DNA from: Azadirachta indica
Lineage: Eukaryota > Streptophyta > Magnoliopsida > Sapindales > Meliaceae
Direction of reading: 5' to 3'
Length of the DNA: 64,000 nucleotides
Assembly (NCBI GenBank): GCA_022749755.1
Contig: CM040453.1
Location: 10,363,368-10,427,367, forward strand
This document shows positions 24,791-36,184 of the stretch, one piece after another. Under the pieces are notes generated by a model. The model saw only the letters and a list, made by a program, of their open reading frames with translations, was not told where the DNA came from and ran no database searches. The position numbers and the translations under genes are program-made. Position 1 is the stretch's first letter, and each line of letters begins with the position of its first letter.

Positions 24791-25222
24791 TGTTTGGAAA
24801 GATACCTTTGGGCCTACGGGTTAATAGATTTTGTGTTAATAAGCTCGATATTTGGTTAGTCCTAATACATTCTATTCGGTTCGGCTTAAGAGGGGTCTTG
24901 GTCGGGTATCACACAAGTGGGTCTACTTGGACCAATCAGACTATTATTTGTTAGGATCCTTATGAGAGGGAGAACATAGAATTAGTAATTTTAATTTAAA
25001 GCAAATTATAATTCCGTAAGATACATTCCAAATTTTATTAGAATTCCTAATGTTACTAGAATAAAAAAAATTAGCACTCCTATATATATGTCGCATTCTC
25101 TTCATGTAAGGGCATTCATAATTTTTCTGAAATAATAAAGTAATTTTTTCTTTTCAGCAAAGAAGTGGGGAGAATTCAATTTTTACTATACGTTATTGAA
25201 GCTACAAATTTCCGTATCAACA
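24791..25222 (+). repeat. Right LTR of the D1 Ty3 element
   Basis: TGTTTGGAAAGATACC ... TATCAACA, clearly diverged from the left LTR by many substitutions. This implies an old insertion. Confidence 0.88.
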
Positions 25223-26660
25223 ACAATTTTAAAAATTTATAATTTTTTTAGATAATTGTTAAAGAAAAAATATTTAATTTATTATGAAAATAAAATTATT
25301 CTAAAATTATTATTAATTTTAAAGCTTATTTATTAAAATAGTTGAATATTTAATTAATAAGTATCAATTGCTCCAATGGTAAGGGTATTTGAATATCATT
25401 TTCATTGCTTGGTTAAAATCCAATCAATGTTAATTATTTTGCAATTTCTAAAAAATCGGTTCAGACCACCATGTTCGACTCAAATTGATTTTGCAATTTT
25501 TAAAAAAATCAGTTCGGACCACCTGTTCAATTTTCAATTATTTGTTTACTGGTTCATATGTAAATTATGAAAGGAAAAATTGAAAATATATAAAGTATTA
25601 AAAGGTAAAATCAAAACTCAGTGGGTAATAGGGCATTGAAAAATATGTGAGGAGGTGATAGGATATTAGATTTAAAAACAAAAGAGTATAGGACATTCTC
25701 CCATGCAGAAATTCACTTTGAATCCTTCCAAAAAGATCAATTGACCCTTCCCATAGCAAGAAAAAGAAAACTTTTTGTGTACTGCTTATCATTAAGTCAA
25801 AAACTTTTAAGAGTTTGTTTGGTATAATTTTTTAACTTGAATATTTATGAATGAATTTTATGCTAATGAGTTTTTAAGAAAAAACTATTGATCATTTAGT
25901 TGTCACCTGCATGTTTTGATAAAAAAAAAAGTAATTTTAAACAAGTTTTCTGAAATATATTTAAATAAAAATAAGGAAAAATTTTGTAATAAAATAGTAG
26001 TATTAGATCAATTTACTAATTAGGCCATTTCCTAATCTCTGATATTAATAATTGAGGTTCCGTTTAGGAAGACTAAAAGAACATCTTGTATTCCATAGTG
26101 TTTACGCGTTTTAGTACTTATTTTTTTCTAATTTGTTTTAAAAAATTTAAGAAATATTTAATTGCTTATAAATCACCTGGACTTTTAAATTTTTAAAATT
26201 TTTAATGTATTTAACAAATAAGTATAATTTTGTATTTAATAAATTATGTCCAAAACAAGTTGAAAGGCTCAAGTGATGTATATTTAAAATTAAGGTTGTA
26301 AGTTTTAATTTCACAAACAGTAAGAACTCAACAGAAAAACTTCTGACCTATAAATGAACAAAGGAGGAAGTCAGCTTTAGAAAGTAACAAACGCTGGTAA
26401 AAACGTCATTTTTTAACAGAAATTAGTGTACAAATATCGTATATAAGTCTATAACTTTAATATAAAATAGTAAGGATAAGATGTAATGAGAAGATGAATA
26501 CACCTCTTGAAGTCAAGTAAATATTTTTGTTATAAGTTTCTTTCACTAATAGTTCAAAATCAATCCTTCTTCACAAATAATAAAGAGAAGTGTGAGATTC
26601 TTTACTATAATACAAGGATTATTCTTAATGAGCTTTTATCATTCTCAATGGACTTCAATA

Positions 26661-28976
26661 CTGTTGGATCTCTAGATCAAAATTGATCAACTTTGGCACT
26701 CTTTCTGAATTATAGAGAGTAAGGCATATCACATTTCTTGAGTCTCACCTGATAGGTTAAGAGTCGTGATATTGTAACCTTATAAGACAGGCTTGAATTT
26801 GTCTAGAGAGATGCACCATCGCTGCTACTATTTTCATAATATTTAATATGACACAAGATTCAAATTGTAATCCCACCGGAGTAGTGAAGTGAGATAGTCC
26901 CAATAATAATGTAAAGGAACACAAATATTAAGGGTAAATCGCAACCATTATGAGCCCAAAGAGTGGCTTGAGTATTTTTGTGCCATTTTACACATTACTT
27001 GGACAAAACATAGTTTCAGCTTGAGTTTAGACTCAAACCCAGGGTCAATTTTCATGTATCAACAGTACTATTTTAATTTGAAATTATTTTTTATTAAATA
27101 ACTTTACTCTAAATATTTGTTTAAGTATTTTAGAATTGATATTTATTTAATTATCTATGTAATATATGCCAAAAATAAATAATAATAGTGTATACAATTA
27201 TTAGAATTGGTTAGTTTAGCTTAATGGTTAAAATTTTGGAACATCAAGACTGTAAGTTGTGATATCAAAATAGTTTAGGGGCGAAATTGGTATTTTTGCT
27301 TTATATCTTATTTGTGTTAAGTTTCAACTATTGCAGGCCTTCTTGTTATATCATCCCGGAAGCTTATGCTGCGATTTTCCTTCTGTTTCTAGTGGACTAT
27401 AAATTAAAGATAATATTTCTTGTAGGTCAATGAAAAACAAAAGGAATGATATAGAAGGAATCGTATTAAAAGATCAATTTAAAGTGCATTATATACTAAT
27501 ACAATAAAAAAATTGTTATCCATTAAAGCGCACTTAATTTGCTTATATTTGTTCCTCTTAATTTTTTATTCAATTTATATATTTTTGCAGTTGCATTAAG
27601 GCCCATATTGCTAATGCCTAGTGTAAATACAAAGAGTTATATAATAAAAAATAAAAAGAAATGCATAGAGTTATATATAAAAAAAAAATTTACTCTTATA
27701 AATTGCTGGAAAAAGTGCTCCTTTATGTGAAGTGCAGATCAAATGCGTAAAAAAAAAAGGAACAAAGATTCCAACATCATCGAAGTGTTCAATTCTGATA
27801 TTATATTGTAAATGGACTTAGGTAAAAGGCAAATTCAAAAGGTAGCGTAAAAGATGAAGGTGTCCAATCCATATATAAAGAAAATAGCAGTCCAGTGCGA
27901 TGCTAATGTGAAACGATTAATAATTACAAATAATATTGAGGTCAATGCATTTAGCACAATGCGATGACAGATTATGCTAGTTATCGTACTTAGAGTTGTT
28001 GTTGATTTAGTAAGTGTCTTAGTATTTAACTAGTACTTTTACGCTTTTGTAAAATGCACTTGTAATAAATAGACAACAAATTTTGAAAATAAATTTCCAA
28101 TTGTTAATTCGGTTAATTTAATTTCTTTTCTTTTTTATCAATTTATCATAAGACTTCTTTCTCTATTTTCCAACAGGATTTATGCACTCTTAATATTAGT
28201 TTGGTACGGTGAAAAAATAAAATTTTCTAAATTTTCTGTTCTTTATACTACACATATATACATACATATACATACATAAATACGGGTGTGTAAATAATTA
28301 ATCTTTAATTTTATATAATTTTAACATCATTTTTAGATCGATAATTTTAAACACTCTTAATAATATATAATTAATATATCAAAATTACTATATATTTGAA
28401 ATACAATACCATTTGTATGTTAAAAATATTTGGATCCAATAATTGAACAGTCTCAAACCGTAACTTATTGCGATGCTTTTAAAGTAAATAAAGAAGATAA
28501 AAGGTTGAAATCAACCATATGGTAAATAGTCGTGGGCTGATAATGATATCCAAAGGCAGAAATAGTCCTGGATTGTGGGAAATCAATTATAAAGGTTGTT
28601 CCTGGCCAATGCCACAGCCTCTTTGCAAAAGAATAATTAACAAATTTATTAGCAAATTTCTTTTTGTTAATTTGCTACATTTTCTCAGAATTAATTTCCC
28701 CATATTTCTGAATTTAATTTGTCTAAATCACAAATAATATATCAATCAACTTATAATTTATAACAACTTAGAAAATTAAATTATAATTGTTATTCATTAT
28801 ATGTACCCATTTAAGTATATCGTAGCCAAAATTTAATATTTAAAAGTTATAGAGAAATTAATTATTAAGATATAATGATAAAATTACTATTTATTTATTT
28901 TATGAATATCCTGCTTCTCCTTATTGTTCTGTTCTTGTCCATATAGAACGCACTTAAATAGCAATTAATACAGCTT
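26661..28976. other. Spacer with no supported gene
   Basis: Beyond 26661 the match to D2 cannot be followed because the window ends. Positions 26680-27065 are less AT-rich and may be part of an unidentified element. Tetranucleotide ACATA-type runs lie near 28252-28285. An open frame at 28519-28737 (+) has no recognisable product. Confidence 0.45.
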
Positions 28977-29310
28977 TTATTTCTCGGAAAAGGCAGGTTC
29001 CGGTGCAGGTGGCTCAGGCCAATAATCGATCCTGTAAAAGAAGAAGAAGAAGAAGAAGAAGAAGAAGAAACCATTATACTCAATGAGTATTAATTAATGG
29101 GAATTAATTAAATGGGAATTAACTAATTAGATATACATACCCAGCCCCACAGATCATCTCGCATATGAATGGCATCGATGAACCAGAACTTTTACATTTA
29201 GTAACACAATCTCTACAGTCCCCGTTTGCAACCAAAAGTGCAACAATTAAGCAATACAATAACAACTTAGAGGCACTACCTATTTTGTTGGTGCTGCTAC
29301 TGTAACCCAT
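28977..29310 (-). CDS. Small secreted cysteine-rich peptide (two exons)
   Basis: Exon 1 is 29310-29141 and exon 2 is 29031-28977, joined by a GTATGT donor and a TTTTACAG acceptor in phase 2. The product is 74 residues. Residues 1-34 look like a signal peptide with a short polar lead (MGYSSSTNKIGSASK) and a hydrophobic core (LLLYCLIVALLVA). The mature part carries CRDCVTKC, then FICEMICGAG and a proline/glutamate tail (DYWPEPPAPEPAFSEK). Excluding the Cys in the signal core there are five cysteines in a C-x2-C-x3-C...C-x3-C pattern. The start is the only ATG in frame, with context AAAATGGG. I do not recognise the family; it could be a defence or signalling peptide. No frame defects were seen, and it is the most plausible functional gene in the window. 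Confidence 0.72.
29037..29070 (-). repeat. (GAA/CTT)n microsatellite forming a splice-acceptor pyrimidine tract
   Basis: About ten AAG units on the plus strand read as (CTT)n on the gene strand and end directly at TTTTACAG, the acceptor of the cysteine-rich peptide gene. The simple repeat therefore supplies the polypyrimidine tract of the intron. Confidence 0.85.
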
Positions 29311-30244
29311 TTTCTCTTTTGTGTATGTGTTTCTTTCCAATAAATGAATTTGAGTTTCTATAAGTTACATGGGTCCATCAATGAGATGACCCCTTTTATA
29401 CATGTCTTTTCGTTCATATGTGTAATAAAGTTTTATTAGCAACTGCGTGATCATTTAATTAATTAGATTAACTTTCACCGGTTAATTAATTTTGCGAACA
29501 TAACCTGTTGTGAATGCTTAATTAGAGAATAGCTTATTAATTGGTTCACTAGATTCATTCCTATTTGAAAATTTATATTAATTAACGTTAAACAATTTAT
29601 AGTTATTAGACTACGTAGATTTAATTTATTAAGTGTTTTTAAAAGTATCTATTCATCTCCTTGATGTTGTATTTAAAATATCTTTTTTCCAATATATAAG
29701 ATCAACAAGGTTGTAATATATACATATATATATATATATATGTCTGTGTTTTTTTAACAAAACAATTCACGTTGATACAAAGAATTAAAACGATTTTTTA
29801 ATATGAGTTTGGAATAATTTTTCTGATGCATATATAATAAGAAATGGGCACTTGAATTTTTTACACTCAGCCAAAAACTAAAAATTTTAAATCCAATCCA
29901 ATCCAAACAAACTAAAAATATATAAAATTTTAATATAATTATATTTCATTAACAAAGATAATAGAAAAAATACCATACAATTTGTTTAAATTATAAACAA
30001 ATATACTCATTTAAAATAAAATAAAAAGTAAAGCTGTATGAATAATAATTAAAATTATAAATTTTTTCCATAAAAGGAAGGGTTTTTAAAAATACATCAA
30101 AATAGAAAAATGGTGAAAATAACAACAATAAATCTATAAAAATATATAATTAAAGCTTATAAACCTTCACATATTATTGTTACCAAATTTCATTTCAACA
30201 AAAAAATATAACTATTTTATAAATAAAAAGAATTGATCATTTAA
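29311..30244. other. AT-rich spacer
   Basis: Immediate upstream region of the peptide gene. A long (TA)n run lies at 29716-29741. No clear TATA box or other element could be assigned; nothing else was recognised. Confidence 0.45.
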
Positions 30245-31278
30245 AAATTGAACCAAAAAATGAAGTTAGCGAACGAGAATCTTTTACTCTTTTAATTTGT
30301 CAAAATGCAAAATAATTAATACTATTTTATGTTGGTACATTAACAAACTAAATTTGTTTCTTAGCTTCTTAACAAAAATATCTATATTTTATTTATATGA
30401 TTCCTACAAATTATAAAATAATATATTTTATGTGTTTATTGATTTTTTTTTTAAATAAAAGATAATATTTGTTTAAAATAAATTTTTTTAAGTAATTGTG
30501 TCCTGTTTGTGCATATTATTGATTTTAAATTTTATTGTTGATATTAATACAAAGAAAGAAAAAAAAAAGGTGTTTTCTAGTAAAAAAAATTAATATATTA
30601 CATCCTTATCAGTTTCTATATTGTGAATTATGACAATATTATTGGACAGAATCATGTTGTAACATATAGGAATGAATTACATATTTTTTCAACTCTTTCA
30701 TTCCGTTATCAATTTTTTCATTACAATTTTCTTATTATTTGTTACAAATTTCAGTTTTTTCATTGCATCCTTAAATTTCTATTTCAAATATATATTTTAC
30801 TACCAAGTAATTTTATTTTGTTTTTTTTAAATTTGTGTAATTGAAGTATTGAACTTAACTATAAATTGAAACAGACGAGATCATTTTCTAATTGTTGTGA
30901 TTTTGTTTATATCTAAACCATATACTAGATAGTAAAATGATGTTCAAATCGCATCAATAATTGAACATTTTTTGAAAAATCAATTCTTTGCGTGAGAATC
31001 TCATTTGTTTTCGTAAACATGCTGATAGTTTAGTAAAAGATCACTAAAACGAAAACCTCCTTTGCAGCTGAAAAAATCAGCCATAAAAGCAATTTTTGTG
31101 GGTGAATTTCAACAAATTGCTGCAAAATTTCATTGGCTGCAATAAAATTTTTTTTGGTCATTTGCGATTGTTTTTAGTCACTGCAAAAAGTGTTCATAAT
31201 CAATTTTGCGGCCAATATGTAATTACCGCAATTATGATCGAAAAATCATATCATGTTATCACCACGTTTCATTGTAAT
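30245..31278 (+). repeat. GDSL downstream flank, disrupted copy (left part)
   Basis: Colinear with 54940-55970, the flank downstream of the GDSL gene at 52979-54410. Shared text includes TTTTAATTTGTCAAAATG, TTTATGTTGGTACRTTAACA, AAACTAAATTTGTTTCTTA and TTTATTGTTGATAT. The copy continues after the copia insertion at 36185-36604. It implies that a GDSL gene once lay to the left but has been lost. Positions 31068-31215 hold a GCTGAA/TGCAGCAA-type low-complexity block that may be an old DNA-transposon end. Confidence 0.88.
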
Positions 31279-31702
31279 TGTTGGAAGGTGGAGGACTTAT
31301 ATTACAAGAGAAAATAATTTGCTAGGATAATTATGGACAAAGAGGGAGAAGCTTATAATCTTATTGATTTACAATTTTTGGTTTGACATACAATGAAAGA
31401 ACTCACCCCTATTTATAATAGATACCTTATTAATCAACGGTTAAAATTATACCAATACACATCTAATCTAATGGCTATAAATCTTTTTCTAGAAATATGC
31501 ATAATAATATCTAAATATTTACTATAAATATCTAGATATTTCTTACAAATATATGAATTTTTATTATCAAATATTTAGATATTTATGAAATAAATATCTA
31601 AATATTTTCTTACAAATTTCTAGAAATTGGGCCACACTATTCTTAGGCCCAAATCTTACAAACCTAATTTATTTTGGTTCAAATCAAGTTTAATTTGTAA
31701 CA
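31279..31702 (-). repeat. Copia 1 3' LTR
   Basis: 424 bp, reading TGTTGGAAGGTGG ... TTTGTAACA on the plus strand. Its middle contains extra copies of an AATATCTAAATATTT-like motif (31500-31620), which makes it about 64 bp longer than the other LTR. Confidence 0.93.
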
Positions 31703-31740
31703 CTACGCCCTACCACCCCACCCCCCCCATATTTCATGTG
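31703..31740 (-). other. Polypurine tract of copia 1
   Basis: On the minus strand this is a G-rich run (GGGGGGGGTGGGGTGG) directly before the 3' LTR, the expected position of the plus-strand primer. Confidence 0.7.
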
Positions 31741-31789
31741 GTGACTCCCAATAATATTTGCAGCACAAAAAATGTCTCATTCTTCAAAG

Positions 31790-32220
31790 GTTTGATGAAG
31801 ATATTAGCAATTTGGTCTTATGTCTTTACATATTCTATTTGCATATCCTTTTTAGCAATGCACTCTTTTATATAGTGGTAGTGAGTGTCAATATATTTAC
31901 TTCGATCATAGAACACAAGATTCTTTGCCAATGCCATTGCTAATTTATTGTCAATATAAATCTTAGTTGGTGCTTTTTGTGACCATCCCAACTCCTTCAA
32001 AAGATTTCTAAGCCATAATGCATAGCAAACACATGATGTTATGGCCACGTACTCAGTTTCACAAGTTGAGAGAGTGACTATCGGTTACTTCTTTGGCATC
32101 CAAGTGAAAGTAGTGTCGCCCATGAAAAATACAAATTCATTAGTGCTTTTTTGATCGTCCATGTCTCCACCCCAATCGCCATTGCTGAATCCAACAAGCT
32201 TGTAATCATTAGAAAATGAC
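31790..32220 (-). pseudogene. Copia 1 RNase H domain relic
   Basis: Frames encode GFSNGDWGGDMDDQKST, then TETEYVAI-like CETEYVAITSCVCYALWLRN, LLKELGWSQKAPTKIYIDNK, LAMALAKNLVFYDRSKYIDT and HYHYIKECIAKKDMQIEYVK. This matches the copia RNase H region (SNADWAGD, EAEY, DN, HIDxxxHxIRE). A frame change and a TAA after PKK separate the blocks. Confidence 0.88.
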
Positions 32221-32940
32221 TAGAATAAGCAAAAATTAATTGTACCTTTGAGATAGCGAAAAATTCTCTTTGCAATTTTCAAATGGTTGGTTGTTGGTGT
32301 CTCCATGCAGCAACTAACTATCCCAACAACATAAAGGATGTCAGGCCTTGTGCAAGTTAAGTACCGTAGACTTCCAATCAAGCTCTTGAAAAGGGTTGAA
32401 TCTATTCTTTCTCCTCCATTATGCTTTGACAGCTTCACTCCACATTCCACTGGTGTGCTTATCAGCTTGTAGTCATCCATCTTAAATCTCTTAAGGATCT
32501 CCTTTGTATATCTTTCTTGTGAGATGAAAATTTCATCTTCCTTTTGTTTGACTTCAATGCCAAGGTAGTAAGCCATTAACCCAATGTCAGTCATTTCGAA
32601 CTCATTGATCATGGCTTTCTTGAACTCTCTAAACATGCTTGGATTGCTTCCAATAATGATCAAATCATCCACGTACAAGCATACGATTGAAACATCTCGA
32701 TCTTTGATCTTGATATAAAGTTCATGTCCATAGAGGCACTTGATAAAACCATTCTTTTGCAAGTACTTGTCTATTCGACTATTCCATACTCTTGGTGCTT
32801 GCTTTAACCAATAAAGAGCTTTCTTCAACTTTGAAACTTTGTCTTCATAACCCTTTACTTTATAGCCCAAAGGTTTCTTGATGTAAACTTCTTCTTCGAG
32901 TACTCTATTAAAAAAGAAAGACTTTACATCCATTTAATGA
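32220..32940 (-). pseudogene. Copia 1 reverse transcriptase domain
   Basis: An open stretch of 237 residues begins MDVKSFFFNRVLEEEVYIKK and contains KALYWLKQAPRVWNSRI, the catalytic CLYVDDLIIIG, EFEMTDIGLMAYYLGIEV, QERYTKEILKRF and CTRPDILYVV. This is Ty1/copia RT. Just upstream an IH-TAA-MDVK reading stands where functional elements have IHQMDVK, so CAA became TAA. The intact YVDD is the best preserved catalytic motif of the element. Confidence 0.93.
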
Positions 32941-33479
32941 ATCTTCCATTTGTTTTAAGCTGCCAAGGAGATTATTAGTCTAATAGTTTCTAATAGAACA
33001 ACAAGAGCAAATACCTCATCATAGTCAATTCCAACTCTTTAATTGTAGCCTTTCACAACAAGCCTTACCTTATATCATTCAATTTCTCCATTTGCATTCT
33101 TCTTCACCTTGTACACCCATTTGACACCGATGACTTTATATCCTTTAGGAAGAGTAGTTAGCACCCATGTGTCATTCTTCTCAATGGCCTTGATTTCTTC
33201 GTCCATCGCAACTCTCTATTTTGCTTCTTGCATAGTTTCTTAGAAGTTCACTAGTTCACAGTCAGCAAAAAGGTAGAAAAGAGTGAGATTATCCATCCTC
33301 TCAATTACCTTATAGAGATCTTGAAGACTCCTTCTACGTTCTTCATTTTTTTTGTTTAAAAAGGATAGTGGTGAATTGCTATTATCAACTCTTGTTGGCG
33401 AACTAGGTGGTGTCGTAGGCTCTTCTTGGTATTCTCCTTGTTGCCTTGCTAATGTCTCCTTATTTTCTTCAAATAGACG

Positions 33480-34440
33480 AAGAAATTGAAATCATCTACG
33501 TCAAGGCCAAAATCTCATTCTCCTTCTTCATCGAATATCACATCTCTACTAGCCACAATCCTTTTATTGTTTGATTTTTAAACTTGTGCCTTTTTGAATT
33601 TGAGTTATAGTCGATGAAGATAAAACTTCCAGTTTTATCATCAAGCTTCATTCTTCTTTCATCTAGTATATGCACATAAGCTATGTTTCCAAAAACTCTT
33701 AAATTATAGATTTTGGACTTTCTTCCACTCCAAGCTTTTTGTGGCATCTTTCTCTATACACTTCGAGTAGGAGATCGATTGGATAAATACACCGCACATG
33801 CCACAGCTTCAGCCCAAAATCCTTTTGGCAATTTCTTGCTTTAGAGCATGCTTTGTGCCATGTTGAGAATGGTCCTATTTTTTCTTTCAACAACGCCATT
33901 TTGTTTAGGGGATCTCAGAATAGTTAGAAGATGACGGATTCCATTTACTTCACAGAACTCTCGAAACTTTTTCGAAGTAAATTCTCCTTCACAATCGGAT
34001 CTCACAGCCTTGATTTTGCATCCACTTTCATTCTCCATGAGTGCTTTAAACTTTTTGAATACTCCTAAAACTTCGGATTTTTCTTTTAAAAAATACACCC
34101 ATGTTTTTTTTGAATAATCATCAATAAAGTGATGAATGTAATTACTCTTATCTAAGGAGCTTGGCTTGATAGAACCACATACATCGGTGTGTATGAGTTC
34201 GAGTGGCTTCTTGGCTTTAAAAGTAGACTTCTTTAGAAAGTTTATTCTAAATTACTTCCCAATTAGATATCCTTTGCACAGCTGGTTAGGATGATTGAGT
34301 AAGGCAGTCCTCTCACCATTTTCTTCTTGGATAATAGTTACAAACCTTCAAAATTGAGATGCTCGAGTTGAAGATGCCATAGCCATGATATATCCTTGTA
34401 GCAAGCCTTCAGTCATTTCGCTACGTCATTTTGAATATTT
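33480..34440 (-). pseudogene. Copia 1 integrase relic
   Basis: From right to left: the HHCC end (HLNFEGL), then the core KIKAVRSDCEGEFTSKKFRE and SPKQNGVVERKNRTILNMAQ carrying the second catalytic Asp and the Glu of DDE, and the post-core SKIYNLRVFGNIAYVHILDE, RRMKLDDKTGSFIFIDYNSN. The acid after the DEEGE-type tail is still visible near 33510-33540. Stops and frameshifts split it into at least three pieces. Confidence 0.88.
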
Positions 34441-34519
34441 AACAAGGACATTCTATTCTTGGACATTGCCACCTTTGCAATTAAATTACTTTTATTATCT
34501 CTTATAGAAAGGCTATAAT

Positions 34520-34800
34520 CTTTCATACAAATATCATAACCTTTTCTAAGAGTTGGACCAAATTTAAAATATTGTTTTTCATATTGGGCATATAATAAAC
34601 ATTCGAAATAAATTGATGTCTTTCATCTTTCAAGTGAATAAAGATGTTACCTTTACCTTTTATGGGTATTTTAGACTTATTCCCAAAGGAGACATTACCA
34701 CTCATCTATTCATCAAGCTCGACGAACAAATCTTTGGTTCCACACATATAATTGCTTGCATCAGTATCAAGGTACTATGTATTAGTGCTGCCACCATTAT
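34520..34800 (-). pseudogene. Copia 1 protease relic
   Basis: The frame reads YLDTDASNYMCGTKDLFVEL, then a TAG, then MSGNVSFGNKSKIPIKGKGN and HQFISNVYYMPNMKNNIL. Copia proteases have D[ST]GAS at the catalytic aspartate; here the Gly has become Asp (DTDAS), so the active site is altered. Confidence 0.85.
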
Positions 34801-34889
34801 TATTCTTCAATGTTAGTAATAATGTTTCTTCTTCTTGACTTTTATTCTCTATATAGTTGGCCTTCTCATTAACTTTATTATTAGAAGCT

Positions 34890-35799
34890 CTAGACTCAGA
34901 AGTATAATGGCCAAACTTTTGACAATTGTAACATTTAACTTGAGACTTATCGTACCTTGAGTTTGGATTATCTCTTCCATAACCTCTTATTGAGCCTTCT
35001 CCTTTATCATTGTTGTTGTTGCTATAATTTGAAGGTCCTCTCCATCATCATCCATGTCCATGTTTGCAGCCTCATCCTTGACTATTTCCTCCTTCACGTT
35101 GGCTTCTTTCATTGTCAAAACTTTCTTCATTTTCTTTGAAGGTGAGCTTTGTTTAGAAAACTTGTTTTAGGGCTTCTTGCTTTCTCTTTTGTCTCTCTTC
35201 ATATGCCTGTAATGAGTCCATGAGTTCTTCATTGGTCATAGACTCTAAATTTTTTGTTTCTTCAATTGTTACAACAATATATTCAAATTTCGAATCTATG
35301 GAACGAAGAATTTTCTCCTTAATTCGAACACTATTTAAGCTTTTTCCATTTCTTTTTAATTGATTAGCAACCGCCAAAACTCTAGAAAAGTACTTTGAAA
35401 TTGATTCACATTGTTTTATATATAAAGATTCAAATTCACCTCGTAGAGTTTAAACACGTACCTTCTTTACTCTTTCAGCACCTTTGCATGAAGTTTGAAG
35501 CATCTCCTATGCTTCTTTGGCAGTGGTTGCATTTGAAACCTTCTCAAACCTGTCTTCATCCAATGCTTGATAGATGAGGTAGAGAGCTTTCTTGTCTTTT
35601 TTTCTAAATCCTTCAAGAGATCTTTTTGAGCTTGAGTAAGGGTGACCTCATCTTTTGGCACATCAAACCCTTTCTCTATAACTTCCCACATATCTTGAGC
35701 TACTAGCAAAGCCTTCATCTTAATGCTCCAATTATTGTAGTTGCTCTTGATGAGCATTGGACCTTGGAAGAGAGTCATTCCATTACTGGCCATGTTCAT
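34890..35799 (-). pseudogene. Copia 1 gag with altered CCHC knuckle
   Basis: Two frame-shifted parts, 35799-35467 (YNNWSIKMKALLVAQDMWEV near the start) and 35377-35153 ([40 protein letters not shown]), correspond to the UBN2-type copia gag. The zinc knuckle near 34890-34935 reads KCYNCQKFGHYTSESR; the expected final Cys is Ser, so metal binding is lost. Confidence 0.88.
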
Positions 35800-35803
35800 T
35801 CAC

Positions 35804-35821
35804 ACCTTAACTCTTATACCA
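35804..35821 (-). other. Primer-binding site of copia 1
   Basis: On the minus strand TGGTATAAGAGTTAAGG lies 3 bases after the 5' LTR. It is one base off the initiator-Met type TGGTATCAGAG. Confidence 0.8.
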
Positions 35822-35824
35822 TTT

Positions 35825-36184
35825 TGTTGGAAGGTGGAGGGCTTATATTACAAAAGGAAATAAATTTGTTAGGATAATTATGGACAAAGAGGGGGAAGCT
35901 TATAATCTTATTAATTTTTAATTTTTGGCTTAATATACAATGGAAGAACTCACCCCTATTTATAGTATGCCACTTTCTCAACCAATGGTTAAAATTATGC
36001 CAACACTTCTAATTTAATGGTTATAAATCTCTTTCTAAAAATATTCATAATAATATCTAGATATTTATTCTATAGATATTTAGATATTTTCTTATAAATT
36101 TCTAGAAATTGCATCACAAGATTTCTAGGCCCAAATTTTACAAACCCAATTTATTTTTGGGCAAATCAAGTTTAATTTCTAACA
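35825..36184 (-). repeat. Copia 1 5' LTR
   Basis: 360 bp, reading TGTTGGAAGGTGGAGGGC ... TTTCTAACA on the plus strand, followed by the GTAAT target duplication. Confidence 0.93.

Larger units (their letters stand above)
22166..25222 (+). mobile_element. Internally deleted Ty3/gypsy LTR retrotransposon (Tat-like), copy in D1
   Basis: Two LTRs of about 430 bp (22166-22598 and 24791-25222) start TGTTTGG and end CAACA. The primer-binding site TGGCGTCGTCTGTGA follows the left LTR, close to the plant TGGCGCCGTCTGTGG type. A purine-rich AAAAAATAAGGAGCTTGG precedes the right LTR. The interior holds only the start of gag, the extreme C-terminus of integrase and a degenerate tandem array; protease, RT and RNase H are missing. 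The right target-site copy is ACAAT (25223-25227); the left reads GCATT here, but ACAAT in the D2 copy. Non-autonomous, LARD-like. Confidence 0.88.
20226..26660 (+). repeat. Segmental duplication copy D1
   Basis: Colinear with 57610-64000. Aligned landmarks: AGGTAATCACATGA (20273 / 57657), CATTAATGAAAACAACA (20883 / 58270), AATTGGCATGCCTTTGCCAA (21599 / 58979), the LTR element (22166 / 59522), CAATGGTAAGGGTATTTGAA (25374 / 62713) and CAATGGACTT near 26647 / 63985. Two blocks differ: 21051-21578 here (GDSL leader plus a tandem repeat) versus 58438-58960 in D2. Homology with the GDSL promoter flank at 52640-52733 shows that the left end of D1 is GDSL upstream sequence. D2 leaves the window still matching, so the true length is greater. 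Confidence 0.9.
31279..36184 (-). mobile_element. Copia LTR retrotransposon 1, full length but degenerate
   Basis: TG..CA LTRs at 31279-31702 and 35825-36184 are flanked by a perfect 5-bp target duplication GTAAT (31274-31278 and 36185-36189). Between them, in minus orientation, lie the tRNA-Met-type primer-binding site, gag, CCHC knuckle, protease, integrase, RT and RNase H in Ty1/copia order, and a G-rich polypurine tract before the 3' LTR. Frameshifts and stops break the polyprotein into pieces. LTRs differ by roughly one base in ten by eye, plus length differences, so the insertion is old. The paralogous flank near 55965 keeps the empty site (ACAATAAACTGAT). Confidence 0.95.

Noticed and set aside
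28519..28737. 72-codon frame on +
   Set aside because: No motif, no promoter or splice context; it ends in AT-rich sequence.
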